Made by a program: the position numbers and the translations under genes
Assembly (NCBI RefSeq): GCF_003184905.1
Contig: NZ_QFRU01000010.1
Location: 1-64,000 of the forward strand
DNA from: Bacillus sp. CGMCC 1.16541
GTDB taxonomy: Bacteria > Bacillota > Bacilli > Bacillales > Bacillaceae_H
Length of the DNA: 64,000 nucleotides
Reading direction: 5' to 3'
Notes under the pieces: generated by a model
The model's input: only the letters and a program-made list of their open reading frames with translations
Told to the model about the DNA's origin: nothing
Databases searched by the model: none
Shown here: positions 32,827 through 41,895 of the stretch, in pieces
How positions within the stretch are numbered: the stretch's first letter is position 1
How the letters are laid out: each line of letters opens with the position of its first letter

Positions 32827-35141
32827 TTTTCAGAGCGTGTCACGTTCATAAATGGTTTTAAAAAGCGCGATGGGTATGCAGTTTTTCCACGACGTGTTTG
32901 TGGAATTGATAATAATAATGAATGTTCAGCACGAGTCATCGCTACATATAATAATCGACGTTCTTCTTCTAAAGGAGCCACGTCACCATTGCGGTACGAT
33001 TCTAACGCGTAATCGTGGGGGAGACCACCATCAACGTTACTTAGTACATAGACGTGCTTGTATTCGAGTCCTTTTGCTCGGTGGATTGTTGTTAATTGAA
33101 TACTTTCTTCATATTGTTTACTTAATGTTTTCATTTCTTTATTCATCGCGACCATATGATCGACGTGGTCAAGCAGTTGTTGAACAGTTGAAAACTTTTT
33201 TGCCACCACTTTCAAATCACGCACATCGTCAGATCCTTTTTCCATCTTATTTCCTTCATTGCCGCGCTTTTTCACAAAATCATCAAACCCCATATCTTTT
33301 GTAATGGTTTCAATGGCAACGATTGGCTTCATTGAAGGTAGTGAATGAAAAAGTGGAGAGACTTTTTTAAGTTTTTTTTGTTGAAACGGATGCAAGTTTT
33401 CTAAATGTTGAAGCGCGTCAACAAACGAAACATCATGTAAAATACTAAGCGCTTTTAAGTCATTAATCGCTGATTGTTTTAAGAAAAGTGCCTGGACTAA
33501 GTCAGAAAGAGCACTTGTATCGTTATGATTGATACTTAACCGTAAAAAAGCGAGTAAACTTCTGACAATTCGACGATTATAAAATGAATCCGCGTCTTGG
33601 TCGATCGTAAACGGTAAATGAGATTGAGTAAGGCGCTCAAAAATAGCTCGCGCTGATGAATGAGTGCGATACAAAATCGCAAAATCAGAAGGGCTTGCCC
33701 CTTCTTGGATTCGCTCTTTCATATCATTGACAATCATGGTTGCTTCTTCTTCCTCATCGTGAGGAAAGAAAAAAAGTGGCTCAATGTCACTTGTAAATTG
33801 AGCGACCATCTTTTTAGGGTGGCGTGCGGTGTTCATAGAAATCACTTTATTGGCCGATGCAACAATTGGATGGGCGGAACGATAATTTTGGTTCAATGTA
33901 ATTAATTTTACATCTGGAAAGTCACGCTCAAAGTGTAAAATGAATGAAGGGTCACTACCACGAAATGCATAGATGGACTGATCATCATCACCAACGACAC
34001 AAATGTTTTTAGATTTTGCGCTTAACAATTTCATAATTTCATATTGCACTTTGTTAATATCCTGAAATTCGTCAATGAGGAAATATTGCAATCTGTTTTG
34101 GTAACGCTCAAGCAATTCAGGGTTATGAACGAGCATGTCATAACAGCCATACAACATGTCATCAAAATCAAACACGTGACGTTGCTTCTTGGTCTGTTCA
34201 TAGTGCTTGTATAAATAATGAACACGCTCTTCCCACTGATCAGTTGGTCGAACATCTTTTACATCAAGTAAGGTGTTTTTCCAATAACTAATTTGTTGAA
34301 TCGCTTGATCAAAAGGAAACTCTTTTTCATCGAGTTGAAGTTGTCGAGCGCCTTCTTTAATAATCTGTTCTTTTTGCCAATCCCATTTTAACAAGTGATC
34401 CATTTTCCATTTGTCAGGATCATGGTGCACAACCATACGGTAAAAAATGCCATGAAATGTTCCTATTACGAGTCTTTGTATGTGTTGACGAGTAATAGAG
34501 GGATAAGATGCTAAACGCTCTTTCATTTCTTTCGCTGCTTTTGCTGTAAATGTTACGACCATAATCGATTGAGGAGCAATTTGTTCTTCTTGCATCATAT
34601 AAGCTGTTCGTGCTGTTAACACTCTTGTTTTTCCGCTTCCCGCTCCTGCTAGAGTCAACAAAGGGCCTTCGATATGAGTAACAGCTTCCCATTGATTTTC
34701 ATCTAAGTAAATTTGTTGAGAAGCCAATGTAAGATAGTAGGGAGATGAATGATGAGCGAGTGTATTCTCGCCTTTTTTATAAGTTGGAATTTGTTTAAAT
34801 GTTATTCCTTGTTTCCATGTATTCGTCTCTGATTGTTTTGTAGCGGTAATTGAACGACTTGTAGGCATTCGGAAACCATTTCGCTCAACCATCTCTTCGC
34901 TTTTCTGCTCGCTTGTTTTCGGAGTAGAAGTAACCGTTTTGATACATTCACTACGCTCATGTGGAGTATGAGTATGGTAAAAATACGGTGCTTTTTGAAT
35001 GCCAAGGTAAAGTTTTACAGGCTCTTTACAATGGTTACACGTTACTTCACCTTTAAGACTCGCTTCATATATTGATTGGTATCGCTCTCGAGAGAGGTGA
35101 CGAAGACGAAGTGGCTTTCCTTGATAAGTTGCAACCTCCAT
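32814..35141 (-). CDS. yjcD: YjcD, UvrD/Rep-family helicase with CoiA-like zinc domain
   Basis: 775-residue superfamily-1 DNA helicase. SF1 motifs are in order: Walker A LAGAGSGKTRVLTARTAYMM, motif II FQDINKVQYEI, motif III GDDDQSIYAFRGSDP, motif IV LNQNYRS, and VI LLYVAMTRAEHSLL, with TIHRAKGLEYKHVYV. The first about 65 residues form a separate domain with TCNHCKEPVKLYLG and YFYHTH, nearly the same zinc-ribbon layout as in CoiA. ATG 35141 follows AAGGAGGATTGCTTTC; the ORF runs to 35234 without similarity. B. subtilis yjcD also follows spoVIF. A role in DNA repair or recombination is inferred. Confidence 0.9.
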   Translation of the reverse strand: MEVATYQGKPLRLRHLSRERYQSIYEASLKGEVTCNHCKEPVKLYLGIQKAPYFYHTHTPHERSECIKTVTSTPKTSEQKSEEMVERNGFRMPTSRSITATKQSETNTWKQGITFKQIPTYKKGENTLAHHSSPYYLTLASQQIYLDENQWEAVTHIEGPLLTLAGAGSGKTRVLTARTAYMMQEEQIAPQSIMVVTFTAKAAKEMKERLASYPSITRQHIQRLVIGTFHGIFYRMVVHHDPDKWKMDHLLKWDWQKEQIIKEGARQLQLDEKEFPFDQAIQQISYWKNTLLDVKDVRPTDQWEERVHYLYKHYEQTKKQRHVFDFDDMLYGCYDMLVHNPELLERYQNRLQYFLIDEFQDINKVQYEIMKLLSAKSKNICVVGDDDQSIYAFRGSDPSFILHFERDFPDVKLITLNQNYRSAHPIVASANKVISMNTARHPKKMVAQFTSDIEPLFFFPHDEEEEATMIVNDMKERIQEGASPSDFAILYRTHSSARAIFERLTQSHLPFTIDQDADSFYNRRIVRSLLAFLRLSINHNDTSALSDLVQALFLKQSAINDLKALSILHDVSFVDALQHLENLHPFQQKKLKKVSPLFHSLPSMKPIVAIETITKDMGFDDFVKKRGNEGNKMEKGSDDVRDLKVVAKKFSTVQQLLDHVDHMVAMNKEMKTLSKQYEESIQLTTIHRAKGLEYKHVYVLSNVDGGLPHDYALESYRNGDVAPLEEERRLLYVAMTRAEHSLLLSIPQTRRGKTAYPSRFLKPFMNVTRSENRKG

Positions 35142-35250
35142 GAAAGCAATCCTCCTTGTATGTTCAGTGTGTGTAAAAAAATTCCTCTTTTTTAAAAGTA
35201 AACAGTCAAAAACTATCATAACAAAACGTACCATATAGTAAAAGTCTTAT

Positions 35251-35372
35251 ATTGATCTAACCAACGTGACATAACGGAGGAGATCTTATGTCACGTTTTT
35301 AGACCTAAGCGTTTGTGGAAGAGTTCGAGGGAGCTGGCTTACTGGTTGTGAAGTGGAGTTTTGTGATTTGTT
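35251..35372 (+). repeat. intergenic repeat unit (TTGATCTA-hairpin-AGACCTAAGCG), copy 1
   Basis: TTGATCTA, then a hairpin AACGTGACATAA / TTATGTCACGTT with five T residues (35263-35300), then AGACCTAAGCG and a G/T-rich tail with GAGGGAGC and TGGTTGTG. The same order of elements recurs at 63432-63600. The hairpin can act as a terminator for either strand. Confidence 0.6.
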
Positions 35373-35412
35373 TGAAAAAATGGGTATGAAAAGAGGAAAG
35401 GGAGGAGTTTTT

Positions 35413-35688
35413 ATGGGGTATGTGTTACCAGTTCACAATCATCAGTATACACAGTATGCAAATCGTACAATTGGAACGAAACATTCCTATCATCAAGTAG
35501 AAAAAGTTTCGAAGGTTGGAATTGATTCGAGACTGAAACAGCCGCTACATTCTTCTCCATTGTTCCAGCATCGTGAAAAGTCTAAGAGAAAAGTGTTGCC
35601 TGTTCGAAATGTGTATGGAAAAACAAGAGTAGAAGGAATGCTGGCCGAGCTAACAGGAAAAGGTCAGTTAATTAACGAGAGTGTGTAA
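35413..35688 (+). CDS. hypothetical basic protein
   Basis: Not recognised. 91 residues, basic, His- and Gln-rich at the start (VLPVHNHQYTQYANR), with KSKRKVLPVRNVYGKTR and ending EGMLAELTGKGQLINESV, which looks like a small C-terminal helix. No signal or membrane segment. ATG 35413 follows GGGAGGAG; the ORF is open to 35353. It stands alone between yjcD (divergent) and the MBL-fold gene 48 bases downstream. The C-terminal motif and position near spore genes may hint at a spore-coat protein, but nothing in the sequence proves it. Confidence 0.6.
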   Translation: MGYVLPVHNHQYTQYANRTIGTKHSYHQVEKVSKVGIDSRLKQPLHSSPLFQHREKSKRKVLPVRNVYGKTRVEGMLAELTGKGQLINESV

Positions 35689-35736
35689 CTCCTTGGCTTA
35701 TAGATGGTATAATGAGGAAAAAAGGAGAACGTACCA

Positions 35737-36633
35737 ATGGAATTAACTAAAATTTCTGACAAAAATTATTATTTTGCGAGCGCTGTGAATGTAGGGTATG
35801 TTTATGAAGGAAATCGTGGATTATTAATTGATGCAGGATTAGATGCGCAAGCGATGAAAAAAATCGTGAAGCAATTAAAAGAAAAGAACTTGCCGCTTAC
35901 TCATTTGTTTATTACGCATGCACATGCGGATCATTATGGGGGAGCGGCCTTTTTACAGAAACAGCATGCTGTTTATACAATGGCTCCTAAATTTGAAGAA
36001 GCTATTCTTCGTTATCCGCTTTTAGAACCTCTTTATTTGTTTCAAGGCACGAAGCCTTTGCCATCTATGCGTACAAAGTTTTTAGAAGGCCCACCGATTG
36101 TGATTGATGAAGTAGTAGAAGAAGGTCCGATTACGTGTGGAGATATACAGATCACGTGCGTTGCGTTACCAGGCCATAGTGAACATCAGTTAGCTGTGAT
36201 GAGTAACGGATATTTATACGCAACGGATGCTTATTTTAGTGTAGAATCTTTACACAAACATAAAATTCCGTTTGTAGTAGATGTAGATGAAACGCTAGAG
36301 TCACTGCAAACATTACTTCAGTTATCTTGTAAAGGAGCTGTTCCAGGACACGGCACATTTGAAAAGGAATTTCACCCTACTGTTGAGGCAAATATAGCAT
36401 ACCATCAAGAGATTTTAACAAGGATGGACAACCTTTTACAGGAACATTCGGGTGGGTTAAGTCAAGAAGAGCTTATTTACCATATGTGTAAGTTGTATGA
36501 CATTGAGGTTTCTAATGTAGGGAGTTGGATGTTATTTCGTACAGCGATTACGGCTTATGCAACGAAGCTTGTAAAAGATAAAAAGGCGACCTTTTTTATT
36601 CGAAAAGCAGCACTTTGGATTCAGAGTACTTAA
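35737..36633 (+). CDS. metallo-beta-lactamase-fold hydrolase
   Basis: 298-residue MBL-fold protein. The zinc motif H-x-H-x-D-H is in LFITHAHADHYGGAAFL (about residues 59-64), followed by the His of VALPGHSEHQL, the Asp in YATDAYFS and the His in GAVPGHGTFE. An extra C-terminal helical part (about 225-298, winged-helix-like) is seen, as in YflN/glyoxalase-II-like relatives. Probable intracellular thioester or lactone hydrolase; substrate unknown. AAAGGAGAACGTACC provides the ribosome site. Its stop overlaps by four bases with the convergent DUF421 gene. Confidence 0.8.
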   Translation: MELTKISDKNYYFASAVNVGYVYEGNRGLLIDAGLDAQAMKKIVKQLKEKNLPLTHLFITHAHADHYGGAAFLQKQHAVYTMAPKFEEAILRYPLLEPLYLFQGTKPLPSMRTKFLEGPPIVIDEVVEEGPITCGDIQITCVALPGHSEHQLAVMSNGYLYATDAYFSVESLHKHKIPFVVDVDETLESLQTLLQLSCKGAVPGHGTFEKEFHPTVEANIAYHQEILTRMDNLLQEHSGGLSQEELIYHMCKLYDIEVSNVGSWMLFRTAITAYATKLVKDKKATFFIRKAALWIQST

Positions 36634-37304
36634 TACTTTTCAACGTGTAAAGATTCGCCTTCCTTCCATTCTGCGTATAATACTTGAGCGTAGGTGCGAA
36701 TGCCATGTGTAGCGAGCTGTTGCTCTAACCATTGCTCATCGAACCCACACTGTGTGAGGTTATCACTTAATAGTCGCCCATCACTAATAAACGTAACGGC
36801 TATGGAGTCTGTGGATGAAGACATATTAAAGTCTTTTTTTGTTGGATTCGTAAACTCGTCTTTCTTAATAATGTTCAAGGTACCATCTGTTTCTAGAATA
36901 GCATACTCCACTTCTTTAATAGAGAAAACGCCATTCGAACGAAGCATATGTAAAAGTTGATCAATATCGAGTCGATTTTTTTGTAGTTCCCGGTATGATA
37001 GCTTTCCTTTTTGAATGATAATCGAAGGCTTTCCTTCCAAAAACAAGCGCAGTGGAATATTCTTTTGCGTAACCGTTTCTGTTACATAAATAAGCAAGCC
37101 CCAACAGGTAGTGGCAAATATAATTTTAGAAATACCAATGTCAGGGGAATAAAGGGCATTTCCAACAAGTTCACCGAGCACAAGAGCGGAAATAAAATCA
37201 AACGTTGTAATTTGTGTAATCGTCATTTTTCCTAGTAGCTTTGTAAGAATAAACAAGCTAAAAAAACCAACAACAATTTCAACGGCAATTCGAGCGAAGT
37301 CCAT
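36630..37304 (-). CDS. DUF421 (YetF/YdfS-like) membrane protein
   Basis: 224 residues. Three N-terminal membrane helices (about 5-80, with FFSLFILTKLLGKMTITQIT and ALVLGELVGNAL) precede the cytosolic modules (SYRELQKNRLDIDQLLHMLR, DNLTQCGFDEQWLEQQLA). It is a standard-length family member without the extra C-terminal helices of the paralogue at 31.0 kb. ATG 37304 follows AGGTGAG; GTG 37313 is inside the ribosome site. B. subtilis relatives occur several times per genome and some are spore-expressed; the function is not established. Confidence 0.82.
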   Translation of the reverse strand: MDFARIAVEIVVGFFSLFILTKLLGKMTITQITTFDFISALVLGELVGNALYSPDIGISKIIFATTCWGLLIYVTETVTQKNIPLRLFLEGKPSIIIQKGKLSYRELQKNRLDIDQLLHMLRSNGVFSIKEVEYAILETDGTLNIIKKDEFTNPTKKDFNMSSSTDSIAVTFISDGRLLSDNLTQCGFDEQWLEQQLATHGIRTYAQVLYAEWKEGESLHVEKY

Positions 37305-37374
37305 GTTTCTCACCTAACTTTTTGTTGTTACAAGTAGTATGAGCACTTACTGGCATTTTATCCGACTTTAAAAC

Positions 37375-37415
37375 AAAACGGCTTGAGAAGGAATTTTTCT
37401 TCTCAAGCCGTTTTT
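37375..37415 (-). terminator. terminator of yjcG-yjcF
   Basis: AAAACGGCTTGAGAAG pairs with CTTCTCAAGCCGTTTTT. It lies just downstream of yjcF on the minus strand. Confidence 0.8.
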
Positions 37416-37417
37416 GC

Positions 37418-37843
37418 TTAGTGTGTCTCCTTTATCATCGTAACGTGTGGAATCCCTGCATCAAGAAATTCATCTGATATCGTTTTATATCCAAGCTTTT
37501 GATAAAATGCTTCTGCCTGTGTTTGTGCATTTAATTTGAGCTTGTTCACATCGTGTGTTGATGCTACGTGCTCCATGTACAACATAATCTGTTTTCCAAC
37601 ACCATGTTGACGGTGGGACGGAAGCACACAGATACGTTCGATTTTCCCGTAACCATCGACGATTCGAAAGCGCCCAGCTCCTACAGGGTGGTTTTGATCA
37701 TACACAACGATATGTGTAGCTTCATCTTCATACTGATCGATTTCTTCTTCAACTGGTACATTCTGTTCGTCTACAAACACTTTCTTTCGAACAGCATAAG
37801 CATCGTTGCGTTTTTTCTCGTTGTTAGCAATTGTTACGTTCAA
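37418..37843 (-). CDS. yjcF: GNAT-family N-acetyltransferase YjcF
   Basis: 141-residue GNAT acetyltransferase. Acetyl-CoA motif A is RICVLPSHRQHGVGKQIMLY (Q/R-x-x-G-x-G/A). The N-terminal NDAYAVRKKVFVDEQNVPVE and the C-terminal AEAFYQKLGYKTISDEFLDA match the YjcF/ElaA-like subgroup. TTG start at 37843 with GGAAAGGAA nine bases upstream, within the end of yjcG, so the two are co-translated. Substrate unknown. Confidence 0.88.
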   Translation of the reverse strand: MNVTIANNEKKRNDAYAVRKKVFVDEQNVPVEEEIDQYEDEATHIVVYDQNHPVGAGRFRIVDGYGKIERICVLPSHRQHGVGKQIMLYMEHVASTHDVNKLKLNAQTQAEAFYQKLGYKTISDEFLDAGIPHVTMIKETH

Positions 37844-37848
37844 TGTGT

Positions 37849-38361
37849 TTATTCCTTTCCAAAACGAAATGTTTCAAAGACTGTCCATGTTCCATTTTCA
37901 AGTTGATAAAGGAGGTGGAAACGATCCACTTCTTCTTCTTGAGCGACATCAACTAATTTTAATTGACTGTATACATCAAGATGCTCATCATCAGAAAGCT
38001 TTTGTCCAATGGTGATGTGTGGAACAAAAGCATACTCTGTTTCTTGTGATAATGCCCCACTATGAAGGTTATCATACAGGCCATGTAAAGCATCGTTTTT
38101 ATCTACTTTTAAGTAAAGAACATTATTAACAGGTGAAAAAGAACTTACTTTTGTCACTTGTAATGTAAACGGAGTTGTACGATTTGCTACATCACGCAAT
38201 GCTTTTACTACCTCTTGGATTTCTTCTTCAGAAGCGTCAAATGCTTCTTTTACTGTTAAATGAGGTGCAATGAGTGCGTAGTTAGGATCGTAACGCTTGC
38301 GGTAGGAATTTGCTACATCTTGAAGTTTTTTTGATGGAAAAATGACAACGCCGAATTTCAT
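37849..38361 (-). CDS. yjcG: YjcG, 2H phosphoesterase (2'-5' RNA ligase superfamily)
   Basis: 170-residue two-histidine phosphoesterase. The two H-x-(T/S) motifs are PHLTVKEAF (about residue 36) and PHITIGQKL (about 117), the catalytic pair of the superfamily. Bacillus YjcG has been structurally classed here, but its substrate is unknown. ATG 38361 follows GAGGAGGG; the ORF is open to 38394. yjcF follows five bases downstream. Confidence 0.9.
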   Translation of the reverse strand: MKFGVVIFPSKKLQDVANSYRKRYDPNYALIAPHLTVKEAFDASEEEIQEVVKALRDVANRTTPFTLQVTKVSSFSPVNNVLYLKVDKNDALHGLYDNLHSGALSQETEYAFVPHITIGQKLSDDEHLDVYSQLKLVDVAQEEEVDRFHLLYQLENGTWTVFETFRFGKE

Positions 38362-38549
38362 AATAAGTTCCCTCCTCAAATAGGTCATACTCAATCATAT
38401 GTATAAAATAGATATATGAATTGAGCCCATTATATCAAATTTTCAAAAAATAAATCCATATTGAAATGGAAATATGGGTAAAAAAGCATTTTCCCTTTTA
38501 TGCTCAAGCGAATTGAGCGCGTTTTTTCGTTATACATAATGTAGACACG

Positions 38550-39272
38550 TTAAAGCATCGTTTCTAATGCGCGGTTCATATCTTTTTGCCAGTATTTCCA
38601 CGTATGATTGCCGTTGAATTCGTCATAGAAGACATGATAACCTTTATCTACCATTCGTTCGTGAAGCTCCCTGTTTGGTGTGAGAAAGTCTAGCACACCA
38701 TCTTGTGTCGTTTTAACATCCGTTTCTTCCGTACCAATTACGTGATAAAGATCTAGCAATGAAATGTCAGTAAAAGAGTCTACCGCTTTTAATACGGTGT
38801 CATTCACAAAAGGCGAATGCATAATAACATTCCCAAAGGTATGGGGATACGCTAAGGCAGTCATGAGTGATACGGTGGCACCTAACGAATCTCCAATGAG
38901 CGTTCTTGTTTTCCCCATTTGATAGGTTGGGTATGTTTGATCTAAATAAGGTACAAGTTCATGTGCTAAAAAACGGATATAAGCTGCTTGTTGATTGCCT
39001 TCAGGGTGATATTTATCACGTCGGTCTTTGACATATGTGTAAGGAATACCAACAAAAATGGTACGATCGATCTTTGAATCGGTCATCAATTCATCAATGA
39101 CACGTGGCGTGCGTCCATACATCACATAATCTCGTCCGTCTTGCGCAATGAGTAGTGAGTACTTATAAAGTGGTGAAAAATTTGCAGGAAGATAGACTAA
39201 AAGAGTGATAGTTTGTTTCAACGATTCACTGTAAAATGATTGTTCTTCTAACTTATGTTTACGTTCTTGCAT
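38550..39272 (-). CDS. yjcH: YjcH, enterochelin-esterase-like alpha/beta hydrolase
   Basis: 240-residue serine esterase of the Fes/esterase-D-like group. The nucleophile elbow is LIGDSLGATVSLM (G-x-S-x-G, Ser about residue 129); GIPYTYVKDRRDKYHPEG lies before it, and the catalytic His is in FNGNHTWKYWQKDM near the C-terminus. No signal peptide, so it should be cytosolic. Family members hydrolyse siderophores or other esters; substrate here unknown. The order yjcF, yjcG, yjcH matches B. subtilis, with a 188-base gap between yjcH and yjcG. Confidence 0.87.
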   Translation of the reverse strand: MQERKHKLEEQSFYSESLKQTITLLVYLPANFSPLYKYSLLIAQDGRDYVMYGRTPRVIDELMTDSKIDRTIFVGIPYTYVKDRRDKYHPEGNQQAAYIRFLAHELVPYLDQTYPTYQMGKTRTLIGDSLGATVSLMTALAYPHTFGNVIMHSPFVNDTVLKAVDSFTDISLLDLYHVIGTEETDVKTTQDGVLDFLTPNRELHERMVDKGYHVFYDEFNGNHTWKYWQKDMNRALETML

Positions 39273-39437
39273 GTTTATCGACTCCGATTAATAAGAATAA
39301 TGAAAGCGTTGTCTTTATTGTATCATATGTAGAAAGAAAGTTTGTCAATATTGCTTCAATTTGGTTGAAAACAGTTGGAAAAGACTACATTTTGTGTCAT
39401 TCTAAAAGTAGAGTTTACTTTGAAAGGGGAGAGCGAG

Positions 39438-39977
39438 TTGAAAGAGAGAAAATTTGTCCCATCCAATGAGGTCACAAAAGCAACATTATCCCTATTAGAA
39501 GAAAGAGGTGTAACGGTATTCGACATTGCAGAGATTGTGTATGAAATGCAATTGCCGTATAACCCAACTTTAACGCTTCAAGAATGTGCAGATAGTGTGG
39601 AGAGAGTCTTACGAAAACGTGAAATTCAACATGCATTACTTGTTGGAATTGAATTAGACAAGCTCGCTGAACAAAAAAAGCTATCAGAACCACTTCAAAC
39701 GATTGTTGAACAAGATGAAGGATTATTTGGTGTGGATGAAACAATTGCGCTTGGTGCCGTTTTAACATATGGAAGCATTGCAGTGACAACGTTTGGTCAC
39801 TTAGATAAGGTCAAGGTTGGTATTATCGAAAAGCTAGATACAAAGAAAGACGGAGGCGTGCATACGTTTTTGGATGACCTAGTAGCAAGCGTTGCTGCAA
39901 GTGCAGCGAGTCGTTTAGCTCATCGTCAACGTGACGATTTAGAGCGTGAACAAGAAGCAAGTGAGACAGCCAATTAA
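39438..39977 (+). CDS. phosphatidylglycerophosphatase A-like protein (YutG)
   Basis: 179-residue PgpA-superfamily protein, like Bacillus YutG. Characteristic segments are TLQECADSVERVLRKREIQH, EPLQTIVEQDEGLFGVDETI and GGVHTFLDDLVASVAASAAS, with the conserved D-E and F-L-D-D acidic residues of the metal site. PgpA enzymes dephosphorylate phosphatidylglycerophosphate, the step before cardiolipin synthesis; the soluble YutG group is less characterised. TTG 39438 is favoured over ATG 39375 because AGGGGAG lies just upstream and the family starts near this residue. Confidence 0.82.
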   Translation: MKERKFVPSNEVTKATLSLLEERGVTVFDIAEIVYEMQLPYNPTLTLQECADSVERVLRKREIQHALLVGIELDKLAEQKKLSEPLQTIVEQDEGLFGVDETIALGAVLTYGSIAVTTFGHLDKVKVGIIEKLDTKKDGGVHTFLDDLVASVAASAASRLAHRQRDDLEREQEASETAN

Positions 39978-39982
39978 AATAC

Positions 39983-40033
39983 AAAAGGCAGTGTTAAAGC
40001 GTGCAAAGAGCACGGATGACACTGCCTTTTTCT
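39983..40033. terminator. bidirectional terminator after the YutG-like gene
   Basis: AAAAGGCAGTGT pairs with ACACTGCCTTTTT, with an inner GTGC/GCAC stem. Confidence 0.8.
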
Positions 40034-40073
40034 GTTACGCTCTTTCTGGATGAAAGCTTGTTCCTCTTCACTT

Positions 40074-40553
40074 CTAAAGATCCAACTTTAGCCTCATTAA
40101 TTTACTCGCTTCGCTCAGCCCAAGTTTTTCATAAAAGCGAATTGCTTTTTCGTTAAAAGACCAGACCGTTAGTTGAAGGTCAAGAGCTCCTTTGTTTTGT
40201 GCCCATTTCTTCGTAAGATCGAATAGTTCTTTCCCAATTCCGAGCTGTTGGTAGCCTTTTTTTATACTGAAAAATTGAATGTACGCAGTGTAGTATGGAG
40301 GTGTTGCTTTTAAAGGAGGGTTATACTTTAATTCCACAACAGAAGCTCCGACTACCTCGTTATTTCGTTCTGCAACGATAATGTCAACGGTCGAATAATA
40401 CATAATTGATTGATATTGCTGAGGGGTAAACAGGTAAGATTCTTTATCAAATAAGTCCGGTAAAGCGTCAGCATGTAAGTGAAGAGATTCAGCCAATACA
40501 TGATTTACATCATGATAGTCTTCTGGTGTTGCAATTCGATAGGTGATGCTCAT
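40074..40553 (-). CDS. GNAT-family N-acetyltransferase
   Basis: 159-residue GNAT acetyltransferase. Motif A is FFSIKKGYQQLGIGKELFDL (Q-x-x-G-I-G), motif B WSFNEKAIRFYEKLGLSEAS. The start is assigned at ATG 40553 (M-S-I-T-Y-R-I-A-T-P-E-D), which has GGAG just upstream and begins at the first fold strand; the ORF is open to 40610 without a ribosome site. Substrate unknown. It is the sole gene in its transcription unit. Confidence 0.82.
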   Translation of the reverse strand: MSITYRIATPEDYHDVNHVLAESLHLHADALPDLFDKESYLFTPQQYQSIMYYSTVDIIVAERNNEVVGASVVELKYNPPLKATPPYYTAYIQFFSIKKGYQQLGIGKELFDLTKKWAQNKGALDLQLTVWSFNEKAIRFYEKLGLSEASKLMRLKLDL

Positions 40554-40710
40554 ATAGCTCCAACTCATTTCGTTCGATGATCTAATGCGCTCTGCTTCAT
40601 CATATGTCAAAAAAGGTAAAACGTTTTTGAATTGGGCATTATCTATTGAGTCGAAACAAGAATAAAAGGGAGAAAATAGCTCATCCTAGTGGGAAAAGGG
40701 AGGTTTTTCC

Positions 40711-41352
40711 ATGAAGAGGCTTGTTGTTTTAGCGATTGCTTTTATGCTTGTTCAACCTATGATGACGCATGCACAGCGTGAAGTAGTGGATGAATTAGCA
40801 AAGAAAGATATTGTTCTACAAGCAGAAGAACGAAATGGGATGTATGAAGATTTTCACTTACAAGTCAATGGACACGTATACTCGTTTCCAGATTGGCAAG
40901 CAGTTAAAACATTATCGAAACAACCTGTTTTAAAAGAAGTTGACTTGAACGGGGACGGAACAAAAGAGCTCGTTGTATTGCTTCCTCAAAAAGTAGCAAA
41001 AGGTGTGTTTGTTAACGAAGCAAAAGTTGTCACTGTTACAAAACCTGTTTCAGAGCTACTTGTTTACGATGCACGAACAATTTTACTAAAAGAAGTTAAA
41101 TATTATATGGATGACAGTGCGTTTCATGTTCAATTGAATGATAAAGATGTGTTGAAGCTAAAAGGGAATAGTGAAGCGCCCATTCTTTCAACCGATTCGT
41201 TTGTGTCATACGACGTCAACGATAACGGGTTAATGGCAACTCTTTATCTAGAAGACGTCGCAGGGAAGAAGTTAGGAAGTTTTCACGTGGAGTACAAAAA
41301 GATGAATAAGCAAGCAGTGGAGCCAACGGAGTTGGTTTTTTTACAAAAATGA
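40711..41352 (+). CDS. hypothetical secreted protein
   Basis: Not recognised. 213 residues with a clear signal peptide (MKRLVVLAIAFMLVQPMMTH, A-Q cleavage). The mature part starts EVVDELAKKDIVLQAEER and contains EVDLNGDGTKELVVLLPQ, an FG-GAP/dockerin-like calcium loop (D-x-N-x-D-G), twice (also YDVNDNGLMATLY). Beta-rich throughout. The layout resembles the integrin-alpha-like or VCBS repeat found in secreted Bacillus proteins. AAAAGGGAGG ribosome site. The stop is immediately followed by composite repeat unit A. Confidence 0.7.
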   Translation: MKRLVVLAIAFMLVQPMMTHAQREVVDELAKKDIVLQAEERNGMYEDFHLQVNGHVYSFPDWQAVKTLSKQPVLKEVDLNGDGTKELVVLLPQKVAKGVFVNEAKVVTVTKPVSELLVYDARTILLKEVKYYMDDSAFHVQLNDKDVLKLKGNSEAPILSTDSFVSYDVNDNGLMATLYLEDVAGKKLGSFHVEYKKMNKQAVEPTELVFLQK

Positions 41353-41450
41353 GGCTGGGACATAAGCGTTTCAGTCGATAAGACGAGGGTGTCCCAAAAG
41401 GTATAAACTTTTGGGCACTCTCTTTTTAGGTTAGCTTCTAAAATTAGTCC

Positions 41451-41580
41451 GTTGATTTCCGTTCCAGGCGCTTCGCTTTCCGCGGGGCTGGCGCTGAGCC
41501 TCCTCATCGCTTCGCTCTTGCGGGGTCTCACCTGACCAGTTGCGCCCGCAGGAGTCTTCGCGCCTTCCACTCCAATCAAC
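41451..41580 (-). repeat. dispersed palindromic repeat, copy 2
   Basis: Reads on the minus strand as GTTGATTGGAGTGGAAGGCG, GACTCCTGCGGGC, GTGAGACCCCGCA, GAGGAGGCTCAGCG, CCGCGGAAAGCGAAGCG and GGAACGGAAATCAAC. The ends (GTTGATT/AATCAAC) are complementary. It is the best-preserved copy in the window and markedly GC-richer than its surroundings. Confidence 0.8.
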
Positions 41581-41745
41581 TTAGCTTACGATATTTTTTT
41601 GTGTAAAAAAATACAAGAAAATCCCTCTTTTGTTATAATTAAGTCACCACAACAAAACCTATAAAATGGGTGAAAAGTAAAAGAGGCGACTCTCAGATCG
41701 AATTTATTCAACCTTTTGAGTCAGCCTCATTTTTTGATTAAAAAA

Positions 41746-41895
41746 CAAGTTTAAAAGAATAGGGGAATGGAGCGTAGGACACTCGACTCCTGCGGGAAAT
41801 AGAGGAAAGGCTGAGACCCCACAGGAACGAGGAGGCTCAGGTTCCTCCCCGCAAAAAGCGAGTGGTTAGAGCGAAATGGAACGAACTTGTTGTTG
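41746..41895 (+). repeat. dispersed palindromic repeat, copy 3
   Basis: Bounded by AACAAGTT and AACTTGTT. The core (41775-41873) has GACTCCTGCGGGAA, GGCTGAGACCCCACAGGA, GAGGAGGCTCAGG and CCCCGCAAAAAGCGAGT. The core is flanked by direct GAGCG pentamers at 41770-41774 and 41869-41873. The related unit B at 43 kb lacks exactly this core. Confidence 0.78.

Noticed and set aside
41283-41579. 98-codon minus-strand ORF
   Set aside because: It lies on the GC-rich palindromic repeat and runs antisense into the secreted-protein gene. The translation is repeat sequence, not a protein family.
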